DNA of 64,000 bases from Anas platyrhynchos. Lineage: Eukaryota; Chordata; Aves; Anseriformes; Anatidae. The translations under genes and the position numbers were made by a program. This document shows positions 47,266 through 58,908 of the stretch, piece by piece. The DNA is taken from the NCBI RefSeq assembly GCF_047663525.1, contig NC_092590.1, positions 55,698,001 through 55,762,000 of the forward strand. The letters are read 5' to 3'. Each line of letters opens with the position of its first letter. Position 1 is the stretch's first letter. A model generated the notes under the pieces. The model did no database searches. It saw only the letters and a program-made list of their open reading frames with translations, and was not told the origin of the DNA.

Positions 47266-47841
47266 TCAGAAGATCTTGCACTCGTTAATGGAGAAGAGCT
47301 TCCGCCTGTTCTGCCTTTTGGCTTGGTTGACTGCTGTCCGCACGGCATACTCGAACACCTGCTGCACGCCGCGGTTGCTGAGGGCAGAGCACTCCAGGTA
47401 GCCCTTGGCTCGCACGTCCTGGGCGAGCCGCTTCCCGTCCATCGGGCTGATGCAGGAGGAGCGGTAGGGCCCCGTGTCACGCTGGTCAGTCTGAGTGGCC
47501 ACCACCAGCACGGGGATGCGGGGCAAGTGGTTGCGGATCTCGCCGATCCACTTGTTCCTCAGGTTTAGGAAGGAGCTGTGGTTCGCCACCGAGTAGCACA
47601 TTAGCACCACATCTGCCTGCTGGTAGGAGAGGGGGCGAATGCCTTTGAAGGCATCGCTGCCAGACGTGTCCCAGAGACCGAGGCTAATCTGTACTCCATC
47701 CATGAAGACATCCACTCCAGTATTTTCATACACAGTGGGTCTGTAGGCATCTGGAAAAGTCTCGGAGGTGAAACGTACCAAGAGAGAGGTTTTCCCCACC
47801 GCAGAGTCCCCCACCAGCACACACTTGATTGAATCCAGCAT
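47266..47841 (-). CDS. RHOH: RhoH, GTPase-deficient haematopoietic Rho protein
   Basis: The frame is 191 codons plus TGA, identical in length to mammalian RHOH and with no intron. The P-loop is G11-T18 (GDSAVGKT) with serine at 13. The switch II region reads DTSGSDAF with serine at 62, so both positions needed for GTP hydrolysis (Gly12 and Gln61 in Ras) are replaced, as in known RHOH. The ITAM-like tyrosines are Y73 and Y83. TQTD (116-119) serves base recognition, CSALS follows, and the protein ends in the CAAX box CKIF. RHOH acts at the membrane as an always GTP-bound adaptor in T-cell receptor signalling with ZAP70 and LCK. The start chosen is the ATG at 47841, which fits the conserved N-terminus and has A at -3. 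The frame stays open upstream to an ATG at 47955. CHRNA9 lies downstream in the same orientation. Confidence 0.97.
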   Translation of the reverse strand: MLDSIKCVLVGDSAVGKTSLLVRFTSETFPDAYRPTVYENTGVDVFMDGVQISLGLWDTSGSDAFKGIRPLSYQQADVVLMCYSVANHSSFLNLRNKWIGEIRNHLPRIPVLVVATQTDQRDTGPYRSSCISPMDGKRLAQDVRAKGYLECSALSNRGVQQVFEYAVRTAVNQAKRQNRRKLFSINECKIF

Positions 47842-49321
47842 TTTGTTAACGTCCAGGGCCAAGAGCACTGTCTCGGCGCAGCAGAAGCACGATGTGGAGA
47901 TGCAGTGGTCTTGGGGGCTCTCTAGATAACTTCCATTTGGTGAGAACCCATCCAAATGTCTTTACTCCTCAAGACTTGATTGTATCACTTGAGTCTAAAA
48001 TCCCCTTTTCTCCCACACGGCTCTGCGGTGCTGTCAGTTTTATTTCTTCAGTGAGTCAAGCAATGTTTCTGGAAGAGTAAAAATAAAATGTAACATTTGC
48101 AACCCACAGTGAACAGGTTATTTTCCATCAAGATAAAGTTCCTTGGACACGTCCTTGGACGGCCGTGGGGATTACCCCACATGGAGGACGCTGAACCCTG
48201 CCGTCCCTCCCAGCCGGCAGCGTGTGTAGCCGCCTTTTTGATGCTTCACAGGGATAACAGTCCTATCACCCCTGCAGTTCTGCACTGAGACCAGCTGGTT
48301 TTTCCCTCCAGTTTTCTAAAGAACTAATAAAATCAAGTTAACTTGGTACAATCTTACCGAGCTGCTTTTAGTGAGACATTTCCTGCCTCTGAATTTCACC
48401 AGGACTGCAAAAATCCTGAATTCCTCCCAACCCATCAGTTCAGATTCCCTTGAAAATATACCCCTGTCCCCTAAAGATAGCCATGAGAAGAAAAAAATAC
48501 CACTTCATGAACTGATTTGACTATTTAAGCAATCCTATAATGAGCAGCGATGCCAAACTGCATGTGACAACGAGCGAGGAAAGACCTCAGATGCAGATCT
48601 TGACTGACATGAACCTTAACAGTTTTCAAAAGAAATGTGGGATGCACAGCGAAAATATCAAAAAAAAAAAAAAAAAAAAAAAGTTCAAAATGTTTCTTAC
48701 AAATCACTTCCAACAAGCAAGATAACACGAGCCAAAGCAAGCCACACCACCAGTGCTGCCCCAGTCAGACAATTTCATCTGAAGGAGATGCAGCTGCCCT
48801 GACATTTAGTCTCTTGAAAAACCAAACTGAGAGTAACTCTTCGTAGTGTGCAATTGCTTTTGAGCTCCTGCCAGCATTCAGTCAAATTTTCCTATTTTGA
48901 AAGCATTTTTCTCTTCCCCACTGGCTGTGTGCAAGATTCGCTGCTCACACAGGGCTGCACACAAAACGCTACAAAATTCACCAACTGCAAAACTGAAGGA
49001 AAATTAGTTCTGCTCAACAAAACTGGTTAAAACAAAATATCACTGGTTAATTTCAAGATTTCCTGCTAGCGTTACACAGGCAATATATTTCTGTCTCCTT
49101 CACATATGGACAGAGAAGTCGGACTGTGGGTTGTTTGCACAGAAATGAATGAGGGCCACCAGACGCATCTCCACCACCTTACAGTAACACTCTCCAGGTT
49201 TGCCACCTTAACCCCACCACCGCACATTTCGAGTACGCTCAGAGCTTCGTCTTACTTCACAGAGGGGAAAAACAAAGGGAAAGAAAAGAAGAGTGCTGGG
49301 CAAGCTTAGAGAGCACATTGC
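47842..49321. other. RHOH 5' flank, probably 5' UTR and intron
   Basis: About 1.5 kb between the RHOH coding exon and a CpG-rich segment. In mammals the RHOH coding exon is preceded by noncoding exons; I cannot fix the acceptor here. An A23 tract lies at 48660-48682. No other coding motif is seen. Confidence 0.5.
48660..48682. repeat. Poly(A) tract, 23 bp
   Basis: A run of 23 adenines on the + strand, just upstream of RHOH on its coding strand. Confidence 0.95.
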
Positions 49322-49610
49322 ACAGGCGCTGACAACCGCTGCTGGCAACTCCCCTCCTTCCATTTTGCAACAAGGCGGCCTCCTACCTCCTCCCGTGCTG
49401 CCGGCGTGCCCGTATTCCTCCCACCCGACACCCCGGCCAAAAGATGTGTGAGGGCCTGGCTGGAGCACGTTGCTTTATAGAGGCGGCGCCGAGGCTGCGG
49501 GGCAGCTCTGTGCTCGGCAGGGTGACGGGGAACTGCGGGAGCCATTGCGACAGGCGGCGCTTCCTGGCCTGCGCGCACGGCCACACACTCGTCATCTCAG
49601 CTCATTTCTG
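49322..49610 (-). promoter_or_regulatory. CpG-rich segment with TATA-like box, candidate RHOH promoter
   Basis: The densest CpG cluster in the window (for example GGCGGCGCCGAGGCTGCGGG, GACAGGCGGCGC, CTGCGCGCACGG). On the - strand it contains CTATAAAG (about 49472-49479) with GC-rich sequence upstream. A donor-like GAG|GTAGG on the - strand lies at about 49387. Position about 1.5 kb upstream of the RHOH coding exon, on the right side and strand, fits a first noncoding exon. The link to RHOH is inference. Confidence 0.42.
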
Positions 49611-52600
49611 GGAAGCAGGATAGAGGCCAAGGCAGGTATTCATTCCTGCCTGCTGGGAAACGAGCTGCCCTGTGAGTTAAAAGTGGGGTGGCGGCCGCTG
49701 GAAATTCGCTTTTCATGCTTCATCTAAGCCCTACTCCATTCCCCAAGCAAGCTCTCAAGGGAATTAGAGAAGGCATTTAAAAAATACAGCTATGACAATT
49801 CAAAAAGTACGCACAGGATATGTGGTCCAACTACTTAAGTGCATCATCATCTTTCCTATGGGGTATTCTACTTCAAAACTGTGTCAGCAGTACAGTTTTA
49901 AAACACCACCATTCACCACAAGCTGGTAGTGTGTGATTCAGAAAAAAGCGTGTGCTCGCAGGAGAAAGTTAGCGTGTACCAGGTCTTCTCCTTGGAACAA
50001 ACATTTCTTTGGTGCAAGTAGTCTTTAATGCCTTTAGCATCATTATTTTATTTATATTTGAATGCGGGGAAAAGTCGGAATGCCCGAAGTATGACTTTTC
50101 ACAAATGCCGACAAATCATAAATTTCATAACAGCCAAAATACAAGAAGATGGATAAAAAGACCGTTCTGCTACTCAGCTTGAAGATAACCAGGTCTGATT
50201 TTGTTAGCTAGTTTGAAAAGAAAATATATAAATGATTAAAGCCGAAAAAAGGGTTTTGAGAGCTAGTGTACATAGCCAGTCAACACACGCAATCATAAAA
50301 GATGAAATAGCGTGACAGCGCGGCTACGTTTTCAAAGCAAATTGTTTTGGTCTATAAAAATGCACTGCACATAACCTACTCTGCTCCAGAGGACAGACTG
50401 CAGTCAGCGGTCCCCATCTTGCTTTTGTTCGCAGCTTGCTGGAGTTCAGGCACCGGCTCGTATTGTCGGGATACTGAAGAGCTATTCTAAACTATGCACA
50501 TAGCCTGTCACTGACACGGCCTCAGGATAGGAGAGGATGGGTTAAAATAATTATACAAGTTCATCTCAATTAGTGGAAAAACCTTTAGATGAGACATCAG
50601 TAGAAAACTGTGTCCTTTAAAGAACAGGCCAGTACAGAGCGCTGCTATGCACCAGTATACAGCCAGTTGTGTAAATATTTGCAAAAGTTTTTTGTTCCCT
50701 TTTCTCATATTATATATGACAGTCCTGCTCTGACAGTCCAGCATGCTACACCCATTAAAAGACTGCACAAAACCTTCTAATCGTGGACAGTTGAGTCTAA
50801 CCTACTGCAGGATTTTTTCCAACACTTTGGTTTGCCTTATTTTACCAATTTTATCAAGTCTATGTTGTAATTCCAGAAACATGTATTTTCTTTTACATTA
50901 TTTTGATGTATGGTTTCATCACTTGTAAAAACAAAAATTTTATTTAAATAATATGGTGAGAGCTTTTATAATGTCAAGTGTGAGAATTATGTCTAATTCT
51001 GACACAGTCATTATGAATAGCGACCCTATGTATTTGGGGATTAGCTTTGAAGCATACTCTTGCACAGTTTCGGATAGAACCCGGTTTCTCCAAAGATACC
51101 GTATTGTCTGTGCAACTATGTCTCTGCAACGCTTTGCTTCGCTTTCCCATTTTTCTCGCCCTGTGTCTGAAGCAGAGGGCCTCACGCGGGTGTGAGGTTA
51201 CAGTGCCCTGAGATGATGACAGAGGCATCACCCCAGGCACCCACAGCGGAGGCAGCCACCTCCCCAAAACCCTTCACAGCCTGCAGGGTTGGGGTTTCTG
51301 GTGGAGGCAGAGAGCAGAGTTGTGGCCTGTCCTTCCCTGAGAGCGCGGACAGCACCCACAGGGCCGTGCCAGAGCCCCACCACAGCCACTCTGTGGGATT
51401 CTGCTGGGCAGCACGATGCTGCAGTGCTTGCACCCAGGGATTTTATTCCTATCACGAGGTCCTGTTTCACTGCTTACGTGCAAGCTGCCCCAGGCCTGGT
51501 CCTGATGCTGTGCATTTGGCTGTCTTTGCTCAGCCCGGCAGTCCCACACAGGTAAATGCCTCACATGTGGTCGTGGATGAATATGATATGGGATGCGACA
51601 GTATGCGAGGAGGAGCAGAGCAGCTCCAGGCTCCTTGAGGGTGGAGGATTCACATGAAAATACATCTGCAAAGCACTAATCTAATGCTTGTTGAAACAAA
51701 TCTACCAATGCACAAAAGCAGGACTGCTTGTATCAGAAGGAGTAAGTGTGTTGGCTGAACCAAATGGGATTTTCATTCCTGCCAGGAACATCTCTGGCTT
51801 CTACTACAGGGTCACTGTGAGCATGGCTCACTGTGGTGAAACACCTGCAGGGAGCGGACAATGCCTCATGATGGGAGAAAAGCAAAAGGGTCAGGATCTC
51901 CTGATCTCAAAACCCTCTCTTGTGTATTGTGGAGCACCAGGTAGGCTGGGATTTGGAAGGGATGAGCTCATACAGAAACAAAATCACACAGGCAACACAA
52001 CAGGCTTCTCAGATACTGCACTGATCTGGCAGCCACAAAATGCTTCAGAGAGTTAAAGCAATTAACATGCTATTATTGTCATTATCCGGTCCCTACCACA
52101 ATTATGTCTTAGTGCAGTTCCTGTTGATACCAGGATGAAAGCAGGCTAATTTTTCATCTTGAACACTGTGTACAGTAGCTCTTGAAGAAAACTGATGTTG
52201 CAAGGAAGTAAAAATATTTGTACTAATAAAAAAAATAAAGGTTGAAAACCACTGGAGAGACTTCTAGTGGCTGTGCAATGCTTGATTGCACGTATTGGCT
52301 TTGCCTGCACGCATTAATCCTCACGCAGTCCCACCTCACACGGAGAAGGGGTCTGCAGAAGCGTGTCTGCAGCACATCTGCACTGTGTTGGTTATAATCA
52401 ATGCTCATTCCAACTGCACTGCGGATACGTAAAAACTTCAAGTGTGTCTCTTGCTTAGAGGCCCTAAAGGAGAGGAAGGAGCTATGGAGATTATTGTCAC
52501 TGACTGGAACAGTGCGCGGCTTTACACCTTCACCTCCATGGGTGCCCTGAGTGCTGCAGGGTGCAGGTGGGGCCTGAGAGCAACTCCTGTGAGCAGGAGG

Positions 52601-53555
52601 AGGAAGAGAAGGAAGAGGAGAAGGGGAAGGAGGAGGAGGTCTGACAGAAAATCAAGAGAGGTCAGACAAACTGTGAAGGGCAGCACCCAGAAAATGCAGC
52701 AGGGAGATATTTGCCCCCCCCGATGAAGACCCCATGGACATTGTGGATCGTCTGGATGCCCAGCTAGATCACCAGGTCACCAACATCATGCTACCATGTC
52801 TTCAACTCCATTCGCAAATTGTACTTGCTCCGTTCAGACACAAACCTCCAGACTGCTGCAGGGGCCTGTGCTGCCACAGCCCAGGGCTGCTGCAGACTCG
52901 TACATCAGCTGCGGCCTGCCTGGAGCCTGCTGCTGGTCTGCAAGCTGCTGGCCTCTTGCTGCAGTTTCCTGTCATGTAATCATTAACCTAATGCTCTGAC
53001 ATTCATGTTAGCTACCTCCTGTATTTTGACCCCATTTTAAAATGATTTTGGTCTATAGCACTAAGTAACCCCGGTCTTGTCAGTCTAGGAAACAGCCCCT
53101 CTTCTTCTCAGCATCACCATTTTGGTCCACAGTGCCAGTCCGTGGTGGTACCGCTGCCATGAAGGGGAACTGGCGCACAGCCTGCACCTTTGCAAGATGC
53201 TGCATATTTTCCCCAAACTACTCCATCAAAAAAATCTGCATTCAACCCACTCACTTTCCAAGCAGACAACCGCAGCATCCATCTGTATTCCCTGGCCCAA
53301 GAGCAAGACAGCAGGTTATTTGGTTGCTGGTGCTTCAGTCACCTGGTGTATTTATGATATAGACACATTAACTGCCAGGTTATCTCTCGATATGTTTTTC
53401 TATTCTAAAGAATTATGAAGATGCAGAGAAGCTTGGATGAGAGCCGCTATACAGATATTTTATCCCTAAGTACAATCGTACCCGCAGTGGCTTCCTAAAG
53501 CTAGAAGAGCAAGCAACATGCAACGAGTCCATATGGTCAAAGTCAGGATGTCTCG
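49611..53555. other. Intergenic, no gene recognised
   Basis: About 3.9 kb. A 45-nt all-purine stretch occurs at 52595-52639 (AGG/GAA units). The arginine-rich frame at 52442-52726 is created by that stretch. No family motif is seen in the remaining frames. Confidence 0.45.
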
Positions 53556-53613
53556 TCATCTCATCTCATCTCATCTCATCTCATCTCATCTCATCTCATC
53601 TCATCTCATCTCA
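53556..53613. repeat. TCATC pentamer tandem repeat
   Basis: About 11 perfect copies of a TCATC (CATCT) unit, followed by an A-rich stretch to 53664. Confidence 0.97.
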
Positions 53614-53731
53614 AAAAACAATTTTCTTCCAGAGTAAAAAATAAAAAATAAAAAAAAAAAAAAATGCAGTCATAAACACCTAGAAATTTTTCTGTCGTTC
53701 CCTTATTCGCCAAACTGAAATTCTGTTCTTC

Positions 53732-53791
53732 TTTTAGAATTTCAATGTTTTATTTTGGGGAAAAAAAAAATGTAAAACTGAAATTCTAAAA
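53732..53791. repeat. Imperfect inverted repeat (hairpin)
   Basis: The left arm TTTTAGAATTTCAATGTTTTA (53732-53752, in which AT forms a 2-nt bulge) pairs with TAAAACTGAAATTCTAAAA (53773-53791). The loop includes GGGG and A10. AACTGAAATTCT also occurs as a direct copy at about 53713-53724. Confidence 0.8.
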
Positions 53792-56700
53792 AAAAAAAAA
53801 TCTAATTCATCAAATTTGAAGAATGGACCAACACTTTCTTAGGAACCTTTACAAAAATCACTGCTGGATCAATACAAAACCTGAAAATAAAAACCTCAGT
53901 TTCTTTGTTTGGCAGTTTTAACAACTGAAACTGAAGAAAAGGTTTTATGATCAAATATTCAGTCACATTGCCAACTTTGTTATTAACCAGGGAACACAAG
54001 ACATCAGATTTAAAAGAAAAACCCTCATATTGAGACCGGGGAATCTTGCTATAAAACAATGACAAATTCAGACCAATGCTATTTGGAACGAGATATGAAG
54101 TCCAAGTAAATGGATGAAAGCTTTTCTTGTAAGTAAATGTACATGTTTACACACTTGCTTACAAAGATGAACATAAGTATAAAGCCGCATAATGTTGTCG
54201 TTTAAATTAAAAATTGGTAGTTCATTACTTTAGTAGCAGTACCCATAATTAATACATATAAGCAATGGATAGTGACTCTTCTGAAGATCTATTCAATTTA
54301 CTATAGTCACTGAGAAAAACTATTCAACTCTCATTTTAGTTAACCAATTAAATAAAGAAAATACTTATTTTATCTTCACAAGCCCTTTATTTGTGACTAA
54401 TCGCACCTTAATTTAGCTACTTACAGATTAGGCATGAACATAAGTAATTAGAACTACTCGAAAAATTATCAAAAACTCTGTAAGACTCTCTTGTATCAGT
54501 CAGAGAGCCTAAATCCAACAGAATTCAATTCAGCTGTGTTAAGTACCTGCTTCAAAATTCAATCTACGAGTCTGAAGTCTCTTTTTTTTCTCCGTGTTTA
54601 TGGCATGATGGAGTAAATTACAGACTATGCGGTATTCGAGGTGCTACAAGGCTTTTTAAAAACTGACCCATTTTCAGGAGAAAGGTTGCATCCTCTCCAA
54701 AGTAAAATTTGGGTAAGCCTGTTGTAGGGAATTAACCCCTTCACAGCCAACTGATCCATGTGCCATCCTCAGCCTGGTCCAATACCCTCCAAAGTCAGCA
54801 GAAATGGAGCAGCATGTCGTGCCCAACGTGCTGCACGTGCTCTGGCACTTACCAAGCATTTCCATCTGCAAGATACGGGGTATGTCACCTTCCTTTCCCA
54901 CCCTCCTCTGTGATAGCTTTTCTTCTCTGCTCTTAAACAGTGAAGAAATTCTTGAGTCTCAGCACACATGCGGCCTGAAACGGAGCAGCTGATGTGCAAA
55001 TGTCACACGTGTGTGTGTGTTCAAGCACTGACATTTGCCAACCATCTGTCCGTCTGCATTCCCTCATAGCTCTGGTTTTGTACACACACACACACGCATA
55101 TATACATATACACGTAAGTATATATATTCACCACTGGTATAGAACTACTTTTGGGTCCAGATGGACATACAGATATGCTTGGAGATGAACATGGATAAAG
55201 CGCTACACGCAGACTACAGCGCTATTTTCCGTACCCATGAAAAGCCACCCGGTGTATCAGAATGGATTCCCAGTTATAAAGCAAATCTCCCCCACAAGCC
55301 TAACTGTACTGCGACCGAGCTTATGGACCGATATTCTAGGCTGCATAAAATTTGATAATTGACTTCAATGAGACTACTGTGTGTGTAGAATTATTCACAT
55401 GTGGAAAGGTTTGCAGCTTTGGGCCCCAAACCACTTCAAATTTTTCATGCCACATCCTCTTTTAACACAGTTCACCTTTCTTGAAGTTTGAGACAAATCA
55501 AAAGGGCACAACATATTTTTGTAGATTTTTTTTTGCAGGTTTAACTCTTCAATTCTTTTGTTTTGCTTTGTTTTTTTGTTTGTTTTTTTGTTTTTGTTTT
55601 TGTTTTTTGTTGGCTGATAAAATATGAAGTATTCTTTTATTTACAATCTCTAACAAAGATTGCAATCTCTTTCCAGAAAGAGTAGCCCTTTCTCTCTTTC
55701 TGCTTGGACATTTTTGACCGTCTGCAGATTTGGATATAGTCATAAAGTATCAATTTTCTATACATACATAATTAATATTCGTTAGTTTAAAATAAGCATT
55801 GTAATTTCTTGCATAATGATGTATTATTTGCTGTCTGAATGCAAAAGTGTATACACATATATGCAAAAATATATTTTAAAAAGCATATATTTTAAAAAAA
55901 TAACTATTTTTTAAAAATTAACCATGAATCCATACATCCATATACAAAATCTTATGTCCATATATGCATGCATGCATGCTTGTGTATCTACATATGTATC
56001 TAGACACATCTACATAGATATATATGTTCATGTACACTGATATTTGTTCATTGCAGACTTTGCTATAGATCGGCATACAAAACACATATATTCAGTTTAA
56101 GATATCTCACCCTCATTTTAAAACCTGCGTGTACATTTTGCTTCAAACAATGGATGTGTTATCGAAATAACTTGAAATTAAAATTTAAAGACCATGGTCT
56201 TTAAACTACCTTATTGCTACACATAGGTATGCATGTGTGTTTGTATACAAACACAGAAATGACTGCTCAGCTAGATCTGGATAACTAGAACTGCAGATCT
56301 AGCTAGATCTGCACTAACATAGATATAACTGACAGATCATAGAGTCTTTCACGTGCAAATAAATATATAGAAACACATTTTAAATAATTACTTTTCTACT
56401 GTATATGCAGCTGTTAAATTTCTTAGACACATCTTTAAAATACATAACGATAATTTGTTGTTAAGGAGACGCATCAATTTGTACAAAACCCTCCAGATGT
56501 GTAGCGTGGTAAAATGCCAAAGCTCACAACCGCCAACCCCACATACACACCTGCGTTCACAGGCGAAAGGGGTTTTTCTCCCTCAGGGCCCATGTCAAGC
56601 CCACTGCAGCAGAGAGGGCTGCCTTCAGCGTGTTTCGGCTCTAACCAGGGGTAGGACTGCGCTCCTCTCCCTTGCTTGCACAGTACCCAACCTTCTTGAC

Positions 56701-57933
56701 CAGGTTCTTTAAACACTATGAAGTAATCAACATTAGCAATATAAGTAACAGCTAATATATGAACACTACAGTTGGCATAACACCCTCTCAAGAGCTGGAA
56801 AGAAAAAAATGAAAAAAAAATCCTACCATTTCTCCTCTGCCCTCCACGGATCTCTCACAAGATTGCCAAGGTTACTTTCCGAGGTCTGTTTGGGTTTGAC
56901 TTTGCTCAGTTTTTACCTATCACAAAGTAAGGAGGTTCTCAAGCCCAGATCTTCTCCCCTAACCTCAGGAGGTTCTCCGTGTTCATTAAGTTCAGTATTT
57001 GCATAAGACTGATTTCAGTGGGAGGTCAAGGTGGAAGAGGAAAATGTTAGTTAGAACAGAATTATCCAAAGTTTGACAGAAGATTTGCATGTTTTGTGAT
57101 AAGAATAAAATGTATTGAATGTATACAGGTTTTGAGCAGCAAATAATAAAGCATCATTTGATCAAACAATTCAGAATATTGCCTTCTTGTTAAAATATGT
57201 TGTTTGTGGGTCTTTATTATTATTTTATTACTTGGGAAGAACACGTATTTACTGCATGTCACAGTTCAGTCCTGTCCTGATGAATGCTAAACTTCTTGAC
57301 TTAATGAGCAAAGCCAGGATGAAGTAAGCAACAGTAATTTGATTGGTTATTTATTTTATAACACTGAGAAACTGGCTGAAATTTTTAACTTTTCCCCTAA
57401 GAAGAGCCGGCAACAAAAAGGTTTTTCTTGCCTCTGTACATATTAGACTATTTAAAATCATAGTCTAGATTTCAGCCAGAGGGAAAGTGCCATTCTTCTG
57501 AGTTCATTTCTTAAATTTTATGTGTATGTACACATATGTTAAAATGTTAAAAATTATGGAAATAATTTCAATCACTTTGCAGGTAGAAGGCGCAACACAA
57601 AACATGCAATTGTCACGACTCTTCTTGTATTTGTTGATTTAAGTTTTTTTTTCATTTATAAAACAAATTAAAAGGATAAAGCAGTTTCCTCCCCCTGTCT
57701 ATCCCACAACTCAGTATTCCTACATTGTACCTGGCATAAGAATAAAAGCAGAGTTAATATATATTTTTATGAGATAGGTAGAAAAATATTTTTCTTGCTA
57801 AATAGCTTCCTTAGAATTCCTTAATTGTAGTAAATTAAATTAAATGGGTATGCCTACTTGCCTACAATAAATTGCCTACATCCTATGCTCAGTTATGAAC
57901 GCAACAATTGAAATTGTCCTTTAAAGAGTTCTC
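53792..57933. other. Intergenic, AT-rich, no gene recognised
   Basis: About 4.1 kb. It holds short GT/AC runs (55009-55020, 55083-55095), a T/G-rich run (about 55550-55611), ATGC-type short repeats near 55960 and a 22 bp palindrome (56292-56313). No coding motif is seen. Confidence 0.5.
56292..56313. repeat. 22 bp perfect palindrome
   Basis: A self-complementary sequence with core AGATCTAGCTAGATCT flanked by TGC and GCA. A partial copy, CAGCTAGATCTGG, lies 24 bp to the left. Confidence 0.9.
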
Positions 57934-57952
57934 TTTTTTTTTTTTTTTTTTT
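57934..57952. repeat. Poly(T) tract, 19 bp
   Basis: A run of 19 thymines in AT-rich intergenic DNA. Confidence 0.95.
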
Positions 57953-58773
57953 CCTGGAATTGGTACAGATTTTACCTGGCAGTTCATTGATTTATATCTT
58001 ACAGCAACCATATGCCAGAACAGACTATATCTTTCAGGGCCTGTTTCCCTTCATTTTTCTCCGATTCCGGTATAAACTTAATCTCCTGTCACTTTTATAT
58101 AAGATAATAAAACTTATAATACTGCAGACAGCACTGGGTCATATGCAATAGGTTAAAAGGAGAAAAGACTCTGCCACCAAAAGTAATATATAAATCCTTC
58201 TCACTTGTTCTTCACTCCAGTACTTTGTGAAGCCATTTCAGATACTTAAAGCTGACATCTATTTGGCTTTCTGTTGGTTTAAAGATGCAAATCCCCACGC
58301 TTTGATAAATCTTACTGCAGAGTTTCTGTTTTTCAGAGGGAAGCATAGAAAGGAACATTTTACATTTTTCCTTAATTTTTACATATTTTGCATGAAAATG
58401 ATCTCACAAATGAAAGGAAAAGATATTTTAGGAGAGCTACATTTGAGCATTATGCAAACATTTCCCATGCTTTATTTTTGAATCCTGGGAGACTTGATTC
58501 AAACTCAGCTATTTTACACAACGGCTTTTCATCCAGAATTAAAACTCCGCTTGAAAGATACATGAATTTTAAAACCTGCATTGCATTTAAACTGATGAAA
58601 ACAAAAGAAATTACGAGGGATTTTTACGATACATGTTTTATAAAATATTTTTGTAGTGAGGAAACCACAAGCGTACAGATGATGAGAGGAAGTTAATAGA
58701 TATTCAAATATGTCGCTAATTCAATAACTTTGAACTCTAAAGAATTTTCCATTTTTCAAGAACAGTTATTTGG
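57953..58773. other. Intergenic, AT-rich, no gene recognised
   Basis: About 820 bp. Open frames up to 102 codons (58388-58696) lack any family motif. Confidence 0.5.
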
Positions 58774-58908
58774 TGGAAGAAAAAGAAAAAGAAAAAGAAA
58801 AAGAAAAAGAAAAAGAAAAAGAAAAAGAAAAAGAAAAAGAAAAAGAAAAAGAAAAAGAAAAAGAAAAAGAAAAAGAAAAAGAAAAAGAAAAAGAAAAAGA
58901 AAAGAAAG
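58774..58908. repeat. GAAAAA hexamer tandem repeat, 135-nt pure purine tract
   Basis: About 20 near-perfect copies of GAAAAA. Because the unit is six bases, all frames stay open across it (KRKR on +, FLFL or FSFS on -). Those open frames are not genes. Confidence 0.97.

Noticed and set aside
47266..47841. RHOH as a processed pseudogene because it has no intron
   Set aside because: Mammalian RHOH coding sequence is also in one exon. The frame is intact, all motifs are kept and the location next to CHRNA9 is syntenic.
47842..47955. Upstream ATG at 47955 as the RHOH start
   Set aside because: The conserved RHOH N-terminus begins at 47841 and the protein then has exactly the usual 191 residues. 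The extension is kept only as a finding.
52442..52726. Arginine-rich 94-codon frame as a nucleic-acid-binding protein
   Set aside because: The basic stretch is a translation of a 45-nt purine run, and no other part is recognisable.
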